Shown here one piece after another: positions 22,189-30,919 of a DNA stretch of 47,889 bases. A program made the position numbers and the translations under genes. The notes below the pieces were generated by a model. That model had not been told where the DNA came from. It ran no database searches and saw only the letters and a program-made list of their open reading frames with translations. How positions within the stretch are numbered: position 1 is the stretch's first letter; the number at the start of each line of letters is the position of its first letter. Origin of the DNA: OMIS01 sp044350895 (GTDB lineage Bacteria > Patescibacteriota > Microgenomatia > UBA1400 > PJMF01); NCBI GenBank assembly GCA_044350895.1, contig JBILGT010000006.1, forward strand, positions 1 to 47,889, read 5' to 3'.

Positions 22189-24384
22189 ATGGACCTGCCA
22201 AATATATTTTCACAATCGACTGAAATGGACGTTAAGTTACTGATCTGTACGATCATGACTGACACAACCTTGCAGTCACTGCTTGTTAAAGTTTCTACTC
22301 AAGGTGCAAAAATTCTGCACAGATCTTCTGTGGTTGTTTACTCTGATGAGCTGACTGCAGTCGTGAAAATGGACGAAACACTCCAAGAACTGGGTGAAGA
22401 ATCTGAAAAAGTGACTGAAATCATTTTTGCACTTGATCCTTCTTGGCTCAAAAATGGTGACGTTGTATCTGCCAAAAAACCACTGCTCCACAAAATTGTT
22501 ACAGATTTGGCATTGCGACCCGTCGGTTTTGTAGTAATTTCCGAAGCATTAGTCCAACACTCAATCAACCATAATCCGCATTTTTCAGCTATTTTGTTAC
22601 TTTTGAATCAAAGCAACATCACCGTTACTGTTGCTACTCAAGGAAAAATTGTTTCTACACAAACAGTCGGAAGATCGAGTGACACAGTCGCAGACCTCAA
22701 AGAAGCATTTGCTCGGTATTTGCAAGAAAATGGAGAAGCACATCTTCCTGGAAAATTAATGTGTGCTTCGTTTGCTTTGACTGAAGAAGAATTGATCGGC
22801 TGTCAGCAAAAATTACTTGACGCCACCTGGGGAGATAAAATTCCATTTGTACAGACACCCACTATTGATGTCGTAAAACCAGATCTGGCAGTGAGCATTA
22901 TTGCACAACAAGCAGGCCAGGCTATTACCGCTATAGTGAATCCACAATCTGATGTGGTCCCGGCCGATAACTTTGACTTTGCAGCAGTTTCTACTGAGAA
23001 GCTCAAATCTACAAAATCAGAGGAACGAGCAGTTGAAGTAGATCATCAGACACTACCTACTTCATTTGGTATCCCAATCAAACACAGCATGCTAAAAGAT
23101 GCTACTCCAGAGGATGAAGAACGTCCTGAACTGGCTGTTGAAGTGGATGAACCTATCAGAAAACAAAAAAAATCATTCATGAGTAAGCTCTTTGGCAGTA
23201 GTAAGAACAGCGGTCACCACAAATATAATCCCAAAATATTTATTGGTGCAGGATTTGTGGCTGGACTACTGGTACTTGTTGTTAGTGGGTATGTTTGGTT
23301 GTTTTTCTTTAGTTCTGTAACAGTACGCTACAAACCTGTTGCAAAAGCTATTGCCAAAGAAGTCTCACTGACGCTTGATCCAAGCATTACTGAACCAGAT
23401 GCAGCTGCTCTTGTTATCCCAGGCAAAAAAGTTACTGTTGACCTTTCGCAGTCCACTGATGGCACAACAACCGGTATAAAAATCGTGGGTGATAAAGCAA
23501 AAGGTGAAGTTGTCGTATACAACAAAACAGATTCTCAAAAAACATTTGCAGCTGGCACAGTGTTTTCTTTCGATAAACTGCAGTTTACTTCTGACAAAGA
23601 TGTCACTGTTCCAGCCGCTATTACAAAAGAAGAAGGTAATCAAAAAACGACAACCTATGGCGAAACTAAAGTCCCAGTTACAGCGTATGTGATTGGTGTA
23701 GAAGGTAATATTCCCAAAGATTCTGAGCTCGGTGTCGCAAGCTTTGATAAAACGAGTTATACCTCCAAAGTTGTGGCAGATTTTACAGGAGGAACAAGCA
23801 GAGAAATTAGAGTTGTATCCAAAGAAGATCGAGAACTTCTCTTGAGTGAAGCCAAGAAAGCGATGCTAACTGAAGCAGAGAAGCAGTTTGAAGAAAAGTC
23901 GGGGAATGGTATCTACATTTTACCTACAACTGAACTGGTAATTTCCAAGGCAGTGTATTCGGCTGAGCTAGAAGCACCTACTGAGGAACTTGCCCTTAAA
24001 CTTGATGGAACAGTGACTGCGCTTTCGTATGATGTAGCAGATTTGAAGCCTATTTCACAGGCCGTTCTGAGTGACCAAGTTCCTGAGGGATACCAACTAT
24101 CAAGTGAAGATCCAGAAATTCTTTCAGCTCCAGCAACAACATCAAAAGACTCAAAAGCCGTTACGTTGCTTGCTAATATTAGCTCTCAAGCAGTACCTAA
24201 AGTTGAGAGTAGCGCAATTCAGTCTGAACTTGTGGGTATGTCAATAGAAAAAGCACAAGAGCACCTCCAAAATAAAAAAGTTGTAACCAACGTTGAGTTC
24301 ATTTTTAATCCGCCAATAGCACAAAAAATTGTGGGAAGACTACCTAAAAACGCCAGCAGGATTACTGTTGAAGAGAAAAAGTAG
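22189..24384 (+). CDS. Actin-like N-terminal region, membrane helix and baseplate-J-like domain protein
   Basis: The 731 residues (from ATG 22189; an in-frame start at 22147 would add 14) fall into three parts. Residues 1-220 resemble the PilM/FtsA-like actin fold in pattern only. A linker of about 130 residues, rich in charged residues, leads to a membrane helix at about 359-381. The outer part resembles the baseplate J/gp47 domain, with KGEVVVYNKTDSQKTFAAGT and later beta segments. Proteins with this layout are common in CPR genomes and may belong to a pilus- or injection-like envelope structure. The sortase gene follows after 11 nt. Function unproven. Confidence 0.65.
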   Translation: MDLPNIFSQSTEMDVKLLICTIMTDTTLQSLLVKVSTQGAKILHRSSVVVYSDELTAVVKMDETLQELGEESEKVTEIIFALDPSWLKNGDVVSAKKPLLHKIVTDLALRPVGFVVISEALVQHSINHNPHFSAILLLLNQSNITVTVATQGKIVSTQTVGRSSDTVADLKEAFARYLQENGEAHLPGKLMCASFALTEEELIGCQQKLLDATWGDKIPFVQTPTIDVVKPDLAVSIIAQQAGQAITAIVNPQSDVVPADNFDFAAVSTEKLKSTKSEERAVEVDHQTLPTSFGIPIKHSMLKDATPEDEERPELAVEVDEPIRKQKKSFMSKLFGSSKNSGHHKYNPKIFIGAGFVAGLLVLVVSGYVWLFFFSSVTVRYKPVAKAIAKEVSLTLDPSITEPDAAALVIPGKKVTVDLSQSTDGTTTGIKIVGDKAKGEVVVYNKTDSQKTFAAGTVFSFDKLQFTSDKDVTVPAAITKEEGNQKTTTYGETKVPVTAYVIGVEGNIPKDSELGVASFDKTSYTSKVVADFTGGTSREIRVVSKEDRELLLSEAKKAMLTEAEKQFEEKSGNGIYILPTTELVISKAVYSAELEAPTEELALKLDGTVTALSYDVADLKPISQAVLSDQVPEGYQLSSEDPEILSAPATTSKDSKAVTLLANISSQAVPKVESSAIQSELVGMSIEKAQEHLQNKKVVTNVEFIFNPPIAQKIVGRLPKNASRITVEEKK

Positions 24385-24395
24385 CCTGAAGAGTC

Positions 24396-25346
24396 ATGAA
24401 AAAGAAACAGCACGCACCAGTATCTCGGGCAGAACTCGTTACATTGTATCGAAATGCAGTGGTGCATGGTGTCCCACTTGAAGAAGTTGAAGAAAAAATC
24501 TCCGAACAGTTTCAAAGAATTAGAGTCAGTGAACGTGTTACAGAAGAAGAAGATGCAGCTCGAGTAAAGAGCTGGCAGTTGCCGATTGCGATTCGGATGG
24601 GGGCATTACTCCTTCCGGTGGCATTCATAGTCTTTGGTATGTACCTGGTAGGAAGTGCCGTTATGCCAATTTTTGGACATTACCTCTGGGGTTTATCGGA
24701 AGTCCAGATCGGTCAACTAGTTTCTCCCATCCCAACTGAGCAGGTGATGGAAGTAACGCCGCTTGTTGTAACGCAAGTGCAAGCTCGAGAAGATGATGGC
24801 TATGGAAGCACTCCCAAAATAATCGATGTTGAATTAGATTACACCAATCTTTCTAACTGGTTTGACTCACAAATGGCCGAACAACTCTCATTTGCTGGAG
24901 AGAAATCTGATGCTTCGCAAGAATTTACAATCGATATTCCAAAACTCAATCTCAAAAATGCCGTTGTTAAAATTGGAGGAACAGATCTCAATAAAAGTCT
25001 GATTGCCTATCCAGGCACTGCCAAGCCTGGTGAGTTTGGTGCACCCGTTGTGTTTGGTCACTCAGTATTGCGACAGTTCTATAACCCAAGTGAAAAAAAT
25101 CCACGCAGATATACTTCAATTTTTAGTACCATCATGACACTGCAAAAAGGCGATGAAATTTTTATTACGTATGATGGCGTAAAATATACCTACATTGTCC
25201 AAGAGAAAAGTGAAGTCAAACCTTCAGATGTATACATTTTGGCACAACAGTATGATACGCAGCGGCTGAAGCTGGTTACCTGTACCCCTGAAGGCACCTA
25301 CCTGCGCCGTGGTGTAATCACCGCTCAACTAATCTCGACACAGTAA
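24396..25346 (+). CDS. Sortase family transpeptidase
   Basis: The 316 residues have a charged cytoplasmic N-terminus (about 1-65), one membrane helix (66-92), a linker and a C-terminal sortase domain (about 185-316). The catalytic triad is visible: His222 in FGHSVL, Cys296 in VTCTPEG, and Arg304 or Arg305 in YLRRG. Sortases cut a sorting signal and join proteins to the cell wall or to each other. No LPXTG-type substrate is evident in this window. The subclass resembles D or E rather than A, judged by the TCTP context only. It starts 11 nt after the baseplate-J-like gene. Confidence 0.9.
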   Translation: MKKKQHAPVSRAELVTLYRNAVVHGVPLEEVEEKISEQFQRIRVSERVTEEEDAARVKSWQLPIAIRMGALLLPVAFIVFGMYLVGSAVMPIFGHYLWGLSEVQIGQLVSPIPTEQVMEVTPLVVTQVQAREDDGYGSTPKIIDVELDYTNLSNWFDSQMAEQLSFAGEKSDASQEFTIDIPKLNLKNAVVKIGGTDLNKSLIAYPGTAKPGEFGAPVVFGHSVLRQFYNPSEKNPRRYTSIFSTIMTLQKGDEIFITYDGVKYTYIVQEKSEVKPSDVYILAQQYDTQRLKLVTCTPEGTYLRRGVITAQLISTQ

Positions 25347-25347
25347 G

Positions 25348-25353
25348 TACAAT
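25348..25353 (+). promoter_or_regulatory. -10 box of ruvX, leaderless spacing
   Basis: TACAAT, 7 nt before the ATG at 25361. It overlaps the end of the sortase gene, so ruvX may be transcribed both alone and with the sortase. Confidence 0.4.
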
Positions 25354-25360
25354 ACCGTAC

Positions 25361-25759
25361 ATGAACACAACAGCATTTCCTAAAATACTAGCGCTTGATT
25401 TTGGCACTGAACGAATCGGTGTAGCACTTTCATATGGGACTTTGGCGGAACCATTGAAGATCATCCCCAATGATCCAACTACGATGCAACAGATTCAAGA
25501 ACTCATCACTGAGCATGGCGTTACGCAACTGGTGGTGGGTATTTCAGAGAGTAAAACTGCACAACGTACGATTGCCTTTGTAGCAGAGCTTAAAAAACAA
25601 TTCTCACTTGATATTCAATTGATAGATGAGACGTTAAGCACCCAAGTAGTTCGCAAAAAACTTCGTGAAACAGGTAAAACTGCCTATGAAGTCAGTAAAG
25701 CCAAAGTTGACCACTTAGCTGCGGCAGAGTTATTACAAGATTGGATTGACTCAAATTAA
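25361..25759 (+). CDS. ruvX: RuvX/YqgF Holliday junction resolvase-like protein
   Basis: A 132-residue RNase H-fold protein. Landmarks are LALDFGTERIGVAL at the start (catalytic Asp in LDFG), VVGISESKT in the middle, the LIDETLST motif, and VDHLAAAELLQDW near the end, all at the usual spacing. Members process pre-16S rRNA ends and may resolve Holliday junctions. The order sortase, ruvX, GNAT, mltG places it next to mltG, a frequent neighbour of ruvX in bacteria. Confidence 0.95.
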   Translation: MNTTAFPKILALDFGTERIGVALSYGTLAEPLKIIPNDPTTMQQIQELITEHGVTQLVVGISESKTAQRTIAFVAELKKQFSLDIQLIDETLSTQVVRKKLRETGKTAYEVSKAKVDHLAAAELLQDWIDSN

Positions 25760-25782
25760 ACAAGTATTACAGGAGTGTGTGT

Positions 25783-26199
25783 ATGCAAACCCGACAAGCT
25801 CAACTGACAGATTTTGACGAGTTATATGCCATGTGGCAACAAGTCTGTGATCAACTGTATCCAGTTGCTGAGGAAAAGGCTCGTTTTGTGGCAATGATGC
25901 AACTTAATCCTGATCTATGTCTAGTTGTCACTGATGAGGTAGGTGCCATTATTGGAAGTATTTTAGGGGCGTTTGATGGCAGGAATGGCTCAATTCATAG
26001 ATTGATTATTGCATCGCAGCATCAGCAAAAAGGTTTGGGCAAAATGCTTATCAGTGAGCTTGAAAAACTACTCAAAGCCAGAGGAATTAAGAAGTTTACC
26101 GCTCAAATTCATGCGCAGAATACCATAGTTGCCCCATTCTATGAAAAACTGGGATTTTCAGAAATGAACTACGTGAAGACCTTTTATAAAGATCTGTAA
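25783..26199 (+). CDS. GNAT-family N-acetyltransferase
   Basis: The 138 residues begin MQTRQAQLTDFDELYAMW, the usual GNAT opening. The acetyl-CoA loop appears as IASQHQQKGLGKMLISELE (Q-x-x-G-x-G/A type), and NTIVAPFYEKLGF marks the C-terminal motif B. It transfers an acetyl group to an amine; the substrate is not predictable. The start at 25783 has AGGAG 7 nt upstream, while the GTG at 25777 does not fit that spacing. Confidence 0.9.
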   Translation: MQTRQAQLTDFDELYAMWQQVCDQLYPVAEEKARFVAMMQLNPDLCLVVTDEVGAIIGSILGAFDGRNGSIHRLIIASQHQQKGLGKMLISELEKLLKARGIKKFTAQIHAQNTIVAPFYEKLGFSEMNYVKTFYKDL

Positions 26200-26228
26200 T
26201 CGAATTTGGTATACTTGAACCGCACTCT

Positions 26229-27212
26229 ATGTCAAAAAAAACTATTAAAATTATTGGTATCGGTCTGGGGCTTGGGTTACTCTTTATTATTGGAGTTGCC
26301 ACCTGGGTTTGGTTCCAATTTCAGTCGGTGAACACTTCAGATACCACAAAAAAGCGATTTGTCATCAATAAGGGGCAATCAGTGATAAAGACAGGGCAAA
26401 CACTGAAAGACGCTGGTTTAATCAAAAATGCCACCGTTTTTCGGATTTATGCCCGGTACAAGCAGCTTGATACCAAGATGCAGGCAGGTTCGTACGAAAT
26501 TTCACCCAATATGTCACTTGCTGCTATTTCAGAACGACTTACTCAAGGCAGTGAAGATATCTGGGTTACATTGCTCGAAGGGTGGCGCGTTGAAGAAGTG
26601 GCTGAATACTTAGCCACGCAAGATCTCCAAGAGTTTGATGCAAAGGCATTTATTGAACTCGCAAGTGATAGTGAGGGAATGATTTTCCCTGACACCTACC
26701 TTGTGCCCAAAGAAAGTACCTCAGAGCAGCTGTATAACCTATTTATCAATACATTTACTAAGAAAGTCGAACGTGGTCTCGAAAAAGAAATCACTGCAGA
26801 TGGTCGCGACCTCAAGAAAATCATTATTTTTGCTTCATTAGTCGAGCGAGAAGCGCGCTCATATGATGATAAGCGCAGAGTTGCAGGAATCCTACAAAAT
26901 CGTATTGATGCGGGGATGCCGTTGCAAGTTGATGCAACACTGCAATATATGCGTGGCTACGACAAGCAGGGCAAAGGCTGGTGGACACCACCCACCATAA
27001 ACCTCAAGGACAGCACTTCACCGTACAACACCTATAAATTTGCTGGACTTCCGCCTGGACCGATCTCAAATCCAGGCCTGCAAGCTATCAAAGCAGTACT
27101 TGACCCTCTAGAGAGTGATGATTTATTCTATATACATTCACCTTCTGGTGAGATGTTTTATTCAAGAACACTAGAAGAACACAACGCATACGTCAATAGA
27201 TACTTGCGATAG
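26229..27212 (+). CDS. mltG: Endolytic transglycosylase MltG
   Basis: A 327-residue YceG-like protein with one N-terminal membrane helix (about 7-31), a LysM-like subdomain (about 45-110) and the catalytic domain. The active-site glutamate is Glu206 in ASLVEREA, and PLQVDATLQY, YNTYKFAGLPPGPISNPG and the final Y-S-R-T-x-x-E-H-N segment are all conserved. MltG cuts nascent peptidoglycan strands inside the chain and sets their length. A TATACT box lies 13 nt before the ATG. The rpoB promoter overlaps its last codons. Confidence 0.95.
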   Translation: MSKKTIKIIGIGLGLGLLFIIGVATWVWFQFQSVNTSDTTKKRFVINKGQSVIKTGQTLKDAGLIKNATVFRIYARYKQLDTKMQAGSYEISPNMSLAAISERLTQGSEDIWVTLLEGWRVEEVAEYLATQDLQEFDAKAFIELASDSEGMIFPDTYLVPKESTSEQLYNLFINTFTKKVERGLEKEITADGRDLKKIIIFASLVEREARSYDDKRRVAGILQNRIDAGMPLQVDATLQYMRGYDKQGKGWWTPPTINLKDSTSPYNTYKFAGLPPGPISNPGLQAIKAVLDPLESDDLFYIHSPSGEMFYSRTLEEHNAYVNRYLR

Positions 27213-27232
27213 CTTTTTAGTTGTGTTAGAAT
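27204..27232 (+). promoter_or_regulatory. Promoter of rpoB-rpoC
   Basis: TTGCGA (27204-27209), 17-nt spacer, TAGAAT (27227-27232). The -35 lies in the last codons of mltG. The leader to the rpoB ATG would be about 207 nt. Confidence 0.7.
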
Positions 27233-27330
27233 TCATTGCTTATACAGCAAGACAAAAAAATATTGAGGCGAAGCGGAGTTCTCTTGATCACCAGATCACT
27301 TTATCTTTTGAACTACAGAGAATAAATATA

Positions 27331-27360
27331 ACACAGAGCTATGGTTGTAGCCTGTGTTTT
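27331..27360 (+). terminator. Attenuator-like hairpin in the rpoB leader
   Basis: ACACAG and GCTA (27331-27341, with one bulged A) pair with TAGC and CTGTGT (27348-27357) around a TGGTTG loop, followed by TTT. It lies between the rpoB promoter and its start, so it could end part of the transcripts. The short T-run makes it a weak terminator. Confidence 0.5.
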
Positions 27361-27445
27361 CTGCGTGGCCACAATAGTCTTGCAGTACTAGAGAGTAACA
27401 AATCGAAGTAGATTGCTTGCCATAGCACGTAAAAAGGAGTCCTTC

Positions 27446-30400
27446 ATGTCACAAAGCACACGCCAAAACTGGGGTAAAACACACACTGTTCTTCCAAAAC
27501 TTGACCTTGTTGGATTGCAGCTCGAAAGTTATCAAGCATTCCTCGATCATGGGATTAAGGATACTCTTGAAGAAGTTTACCAAGATGGCATTGAAGACTA
27601 CACCGGAAAAAACTGGCGTTTAAGTTTCGGTGAATATCGCTTTGGACAATCAAAATACACAATTTCTCAAGCAAAACAAAAAGGTGTGACTTTCGATATG
27701 CCTCTCTATGTGATGGCAACTCTCACCAACAAAAAAACTGGTGATGAACAAACTCAAGAAGTGTTTTTAGGTGATATTCCACGCATGACTCCAATTGGTA
27801 CCTTTGTGATCAATGGTATTGAGCGTGCAGTCGTAACTCAGCTCGTTCGTTCTCCAGGTGTCTTTTTCTCTGGTGACCGAGATTCAGCAACAGGTCGTGA
27901 CCTTTATCAAGCTGAACTTCGTCCAAAACGCGGTTCTTGGTTGGAAATTGCTGTTGGTAAGAAAAATGTCTTGACTGTTAAGATTGACCGCCGCCGCAAA
28001 ATGCCAGTTACTGTATTACTCCGCGCAATGGGATTCAGTACTGATGAAGATTTACTTGCACTTTTCAAAGATGTCAGCGATGGTGACGCTTTTGAACTTT
28101 TCAAGAACACACTTGAAAAAGATACAACAAAATCAAAAGAAGAAGCTTTAATTGAAATCTATGAAAAGATGCGCCCTGGTGAGCCAGCTACATTAGATGG
28201 TGCTCAAGACTATATTAAGCAAATGTTCTTTGATGCACGACGCTATGACTTAGGTACAGTCGGTCGCTACAAATTGAACCGCCGCTTAAAAATTACCGTT
28301 AATCAAGAAACAGTTACTTTAACTCCTGACGACGTTGTCGCAGCAGTTAAATACCTTATCAACTTACAAAATGGTAAAGGTAAGACTGACGATATTGACC
28401 ACTTAAGTAACCGTCGCGTTCGCCAAATTGGTGAACTCGTTCAAGAATCAGCATTCCGTATTGGTTTAATTCGCTTAGAGCGATCAATCCGTGAAAAAAT
28501 GTCTCTCACAAAAACAGATGAAGCATTAAGTCCAGGTGCGCTTGTAAATGCTCGCCCATTAATTGCTACAATCTCAGAGTTCTTCCGCCGCAATCGTTTG
28601 TCAACAATTCTTGATCAAACCAACCCACTTTCTGAAATCGACAACTTACGTCGTTTGTCAGTGATGGGATCTGGTGGTGTGACTCGTGAGCGCGCTTCAT
28701 TCTCTATGCGTGACATTAACGCTTCACAATACTCTCGTATTGACCCAGTTCGTTCTCCAGAAGGTCCAAACATCGGTTTGGTAACATATCTTTCTCTCTA
28801 CACTCGGGTAAATGACTTCGGTTTCTTAGAAGCTCCATACAACCCAGTTTTGAGTCAAGATGGCAAGATGAAAATCTCTGATGAGATCATCTATTTGGCA
28901 GCTGACGATGAGGAAGATTACAGAATTACTCACAGAAGTATCGCAATTGATAAAGATAAGTTTATTGATCAGGAATGGGTTCCTATTCGTGTCATGAATA
29001 AATTTATTGAAGGTCCTGTAACTGATGTTCAGTACATTGACGTGGTTCCACGCCAAGTGATCGGTACTTCAGCTTCATTAATTCCATTTATTGCTCATGA
29101 CGAAGCAAACCGTGCTTTGATGGGTACTCACATGCAATGTCAAGCTGTTCCATTAATCCGCCCACAATCACCAGTTGTCGGTACCGGTATGGAAGGCCCA
29201 GTTGCCAGTGCTATGAATCGCACAGTACTTGCTCAAAATGACGGTGTCATTGAGTATGTAGATGCAAAGCGAGTTGTTATCAAACTCGACAAAGCTGTCG
29301 CTGAAAAACTTAAGAAATCAAACTATATTAGTGACGTTTCTTACTTAGATGGTCAAAACGAAGTCTATCCAATTAGTAAGTTCATCCGTACTTCACAAAG
29401 TACCTGTTACTCACAACGTCCAATTGTCAAAATTGGCGAAAAAGTGGAAGCAGGCAGTGTTTTAATTGATGGACCTTCAGCAGATGAAGGTGAATTAGCA
29501 CTTGGTGCAAACTTAGTCATCGCGTACACCTCATTTGACGGTTTAGGCTATGAAGACGCTATCGTTATCTCAGATCGCTTAGTCAAAGATGACACACTCA
29601 CTTCTATTCAAATCAATGAATACAAGGCAAAAGTGATGGATACAAAGCTTGGCGCTGAAGAGTTAACCAACGATATTCCAAATGTTTCTGAAACATACTT
29701 AAGTAACCTCACTCCAGACGGTATCATCCGCATTGGAAGTGTCGTTTCTTCAGGTGATATCTTGGTCGGAAAAATTGCTCCAAAGGGTGAAACAGAACTT
29801 TCACCAGAAGAGCGCTTGCTCCGTGCTATCTTTGGTGAGAAGTCACGCGAAGTTCGTGATACATCACTGCGAATGCCACATGGTGAAGCTGGAACTGTCA
29901 TTGATGTTCAAATTCTTGATAGCGACTTGGGCGATGAACTTGACCCAGGTACTCTTAAAGAAGTGATTGTCAAAGTTGCACAAACACGCAAAATCACTGT
30001 CGGTGACAAGTTGGCAGGACGCCATGGTAACAAAGGTGTTATTTCAAAGATCGTTCCTTCAGCTGACATGCCACATTTAGAAGATGGTACTCCAGTTGAC
30101 ATCATTATTTCACCACTTTCCGTCCTTGCTCGTATGAACATGGGACAGTTGTTTGAAGCACACGCCGGTTGGGCAGCTCAGAAATTGGGTTACAAGATCG
30201 CTGTGCCAGCATTCGAACACTTTGAAGAAAGTAAGATTTGGTCAGAACTTGAGCGCGCAGGTTTACCAGCATCTGGTAAAGTGCAACTCTTTGATGGCCG
30301 AACCGGTGAAAAATACGGTGAAGCAACAACTGTTGGTGTAGGATATATCTTGAAGCTGACACACATGGTGGAAGACAAGATGCATGCTCGCTCTACAGGT

Positions 30401-30910
30401 CCATACTCACTCGTCACACAACAACCACTCGGAGGTAAAGCTCAAATGGGTGGACAGCGTTTGGGAGAAATGGAAGTCTGGGCACTTGAAGCACATCGCG
30501 CAGCTCATACACTCCAAGAAATGCTTACTATCAAGTCAGACGACGTGATGGGACGTGCAAAAGCATTTGAAGCAATCGTTAAGGGAACAGATATTCCAGC
30601 ACCAACAGTGCCTGAATCTTTCAAAGTCTTAATGCGAGAGCTTAACTCACTGGCAATCGACGTAGTTCCATATGAACTAGAAGAGGTTGAAGAAGTGGAT
30701 GCTACACCACCTCCAGGCATAGCTGATGATGTGATCACTGATGATCAAGCAGCTGTAGTAGCAGACGACACACAAGTTGCTGGCGATGACGACGATGTCG
30801 CTGTAGATGACACAGATGATGTAGACGAAGATTTCGATGAAGCTGAGGCAGAAGCAGCAGCTGCGGCAGAAGCCGAAAGTAATGAAGACGACGAAAGTAG
30901 CGCTAAATAA
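27446..30910 (+). CDS. rpoB: RNA polymerase beta subunit with acidic C-terminal tail
   Basis: The 1154-residue beta subunit has ILDQTNPLSEI in the rifampicin region, RSPEGPNIGL, GDKLAGRHGNKG and GGKAQMGGQRLGEMEVWALEA in order. The start at 27446 is set by AAAGGAG just upstream; an in-frame TTG at 27413 is rejected. After the usual end (RELNSLAIDV) about 85 further residues follow, strongly acidic with long Asp, Glu and Ala runs. In the rifampicin pocket the residues equal to E. coli Gln513 and His526 are Thr and Asn. rpoC follows after 9 nt. Confidence 0.98.
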   Translation: MSQSTRQNWGKTHTVLPKLDLVGLQLESYQAFLDHGIKDTLEEVYQDGIEDYTGKNWRLSFGEYRFGQSKYTISQAKQKGVTFDMPLYVMATLTNKKTGDEQTQEVFLGDIPRMTPIGTFVINGIERAVVTQLVRSPGVFFSGDRDSATGRDLYQAELRPKRGSWLEIAVGKKNVLTVKIDRRRKMPVTVLLRAMGFSTDEDLLALFKDVSDGDAFELFKNTLEKDTTKSKEEALIEIYEKMRPGEPATLDGAQDYIKQMFFDARRYDLGTVGRYKLNRRLKITVNQETVTLTPDDVVAAVKYLINLQNGKGKTDDIDHLSNRRVRQIGELVQESAFRIGLIRLERSIREKMSLTKTDEALSPGALVNARPLIATISEFFRRNRLSTILDQTNPLSEIDNLRRLSVMGSGGVTRERASFSMRDINASQYSRIDPVRSPEGPNIGLVTYLSLYTRVNDFGFLEAPYNPVLSQDGKMKISDEIIYLAADDEEDYRITHRSIAIDKDKFIDQEWVPIRVMNKFIEGPVTDVQYIDVVPRQVIGTSASLIPFIAHDEANRALMGTHMQCQAVPLIRPQSPVVGTGMEGPVASAMNRTVLAQNDGVIEYVDAKRVVIKLDKAVAEKLKKSNYISDVSYLDGQNEVYPISKFIRTSQSTCYSQRPIVKIGEKVEAGSVLIDGPSADEGELALGANLVIAYTSFDGLGYEDAIVISDRLVKDDTLTSIQINEYKAKVMDTKLGAEELTNDIPNVSETYLSNLTPDGIIRIGSVVSSGDILVGKIAPKGETELSPEERLLRAIFGEKSREVRDTSLRMPHGEAGTVIDVQILDSDLGDELDPGTLKEVIVKVAQTRKITVGDKLAGRHGNKGVISKIVPSADMPHLEDGTPVDIIISPLSVLARMNMGQLFEAHAGWAAQKLGYKIAVPAFEHFEESKIWSELERAGLPASGKVQLFDGRTGEKYGEATTVGVGYILKLTHMVEDKMHARSTGPYSLVTQQPLGGKAQMGGQRLGEMEVWALEAHRAAHTLQEMLTIKSDDVMGRAKAFEAIVKGTDIPAPTVPESFKVLMRELNSLAIDVVPYELEEVEEVDATPPPGIADDVITDDQAAVVADDTQVAGDDDDVAVDDTDDVDEDFDEAEAEAAAAAEAESNEDDESSAK

Positions 30911-30919
30911 AGGAAACCC

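Noticed and set aside
27223..27411. 62-codon frame in the rpoB leader
   Set aside because: It starts within the rpoB -10 region at a GTG/TTG-type codon, and its composition follows the hairpin rather than a protein.
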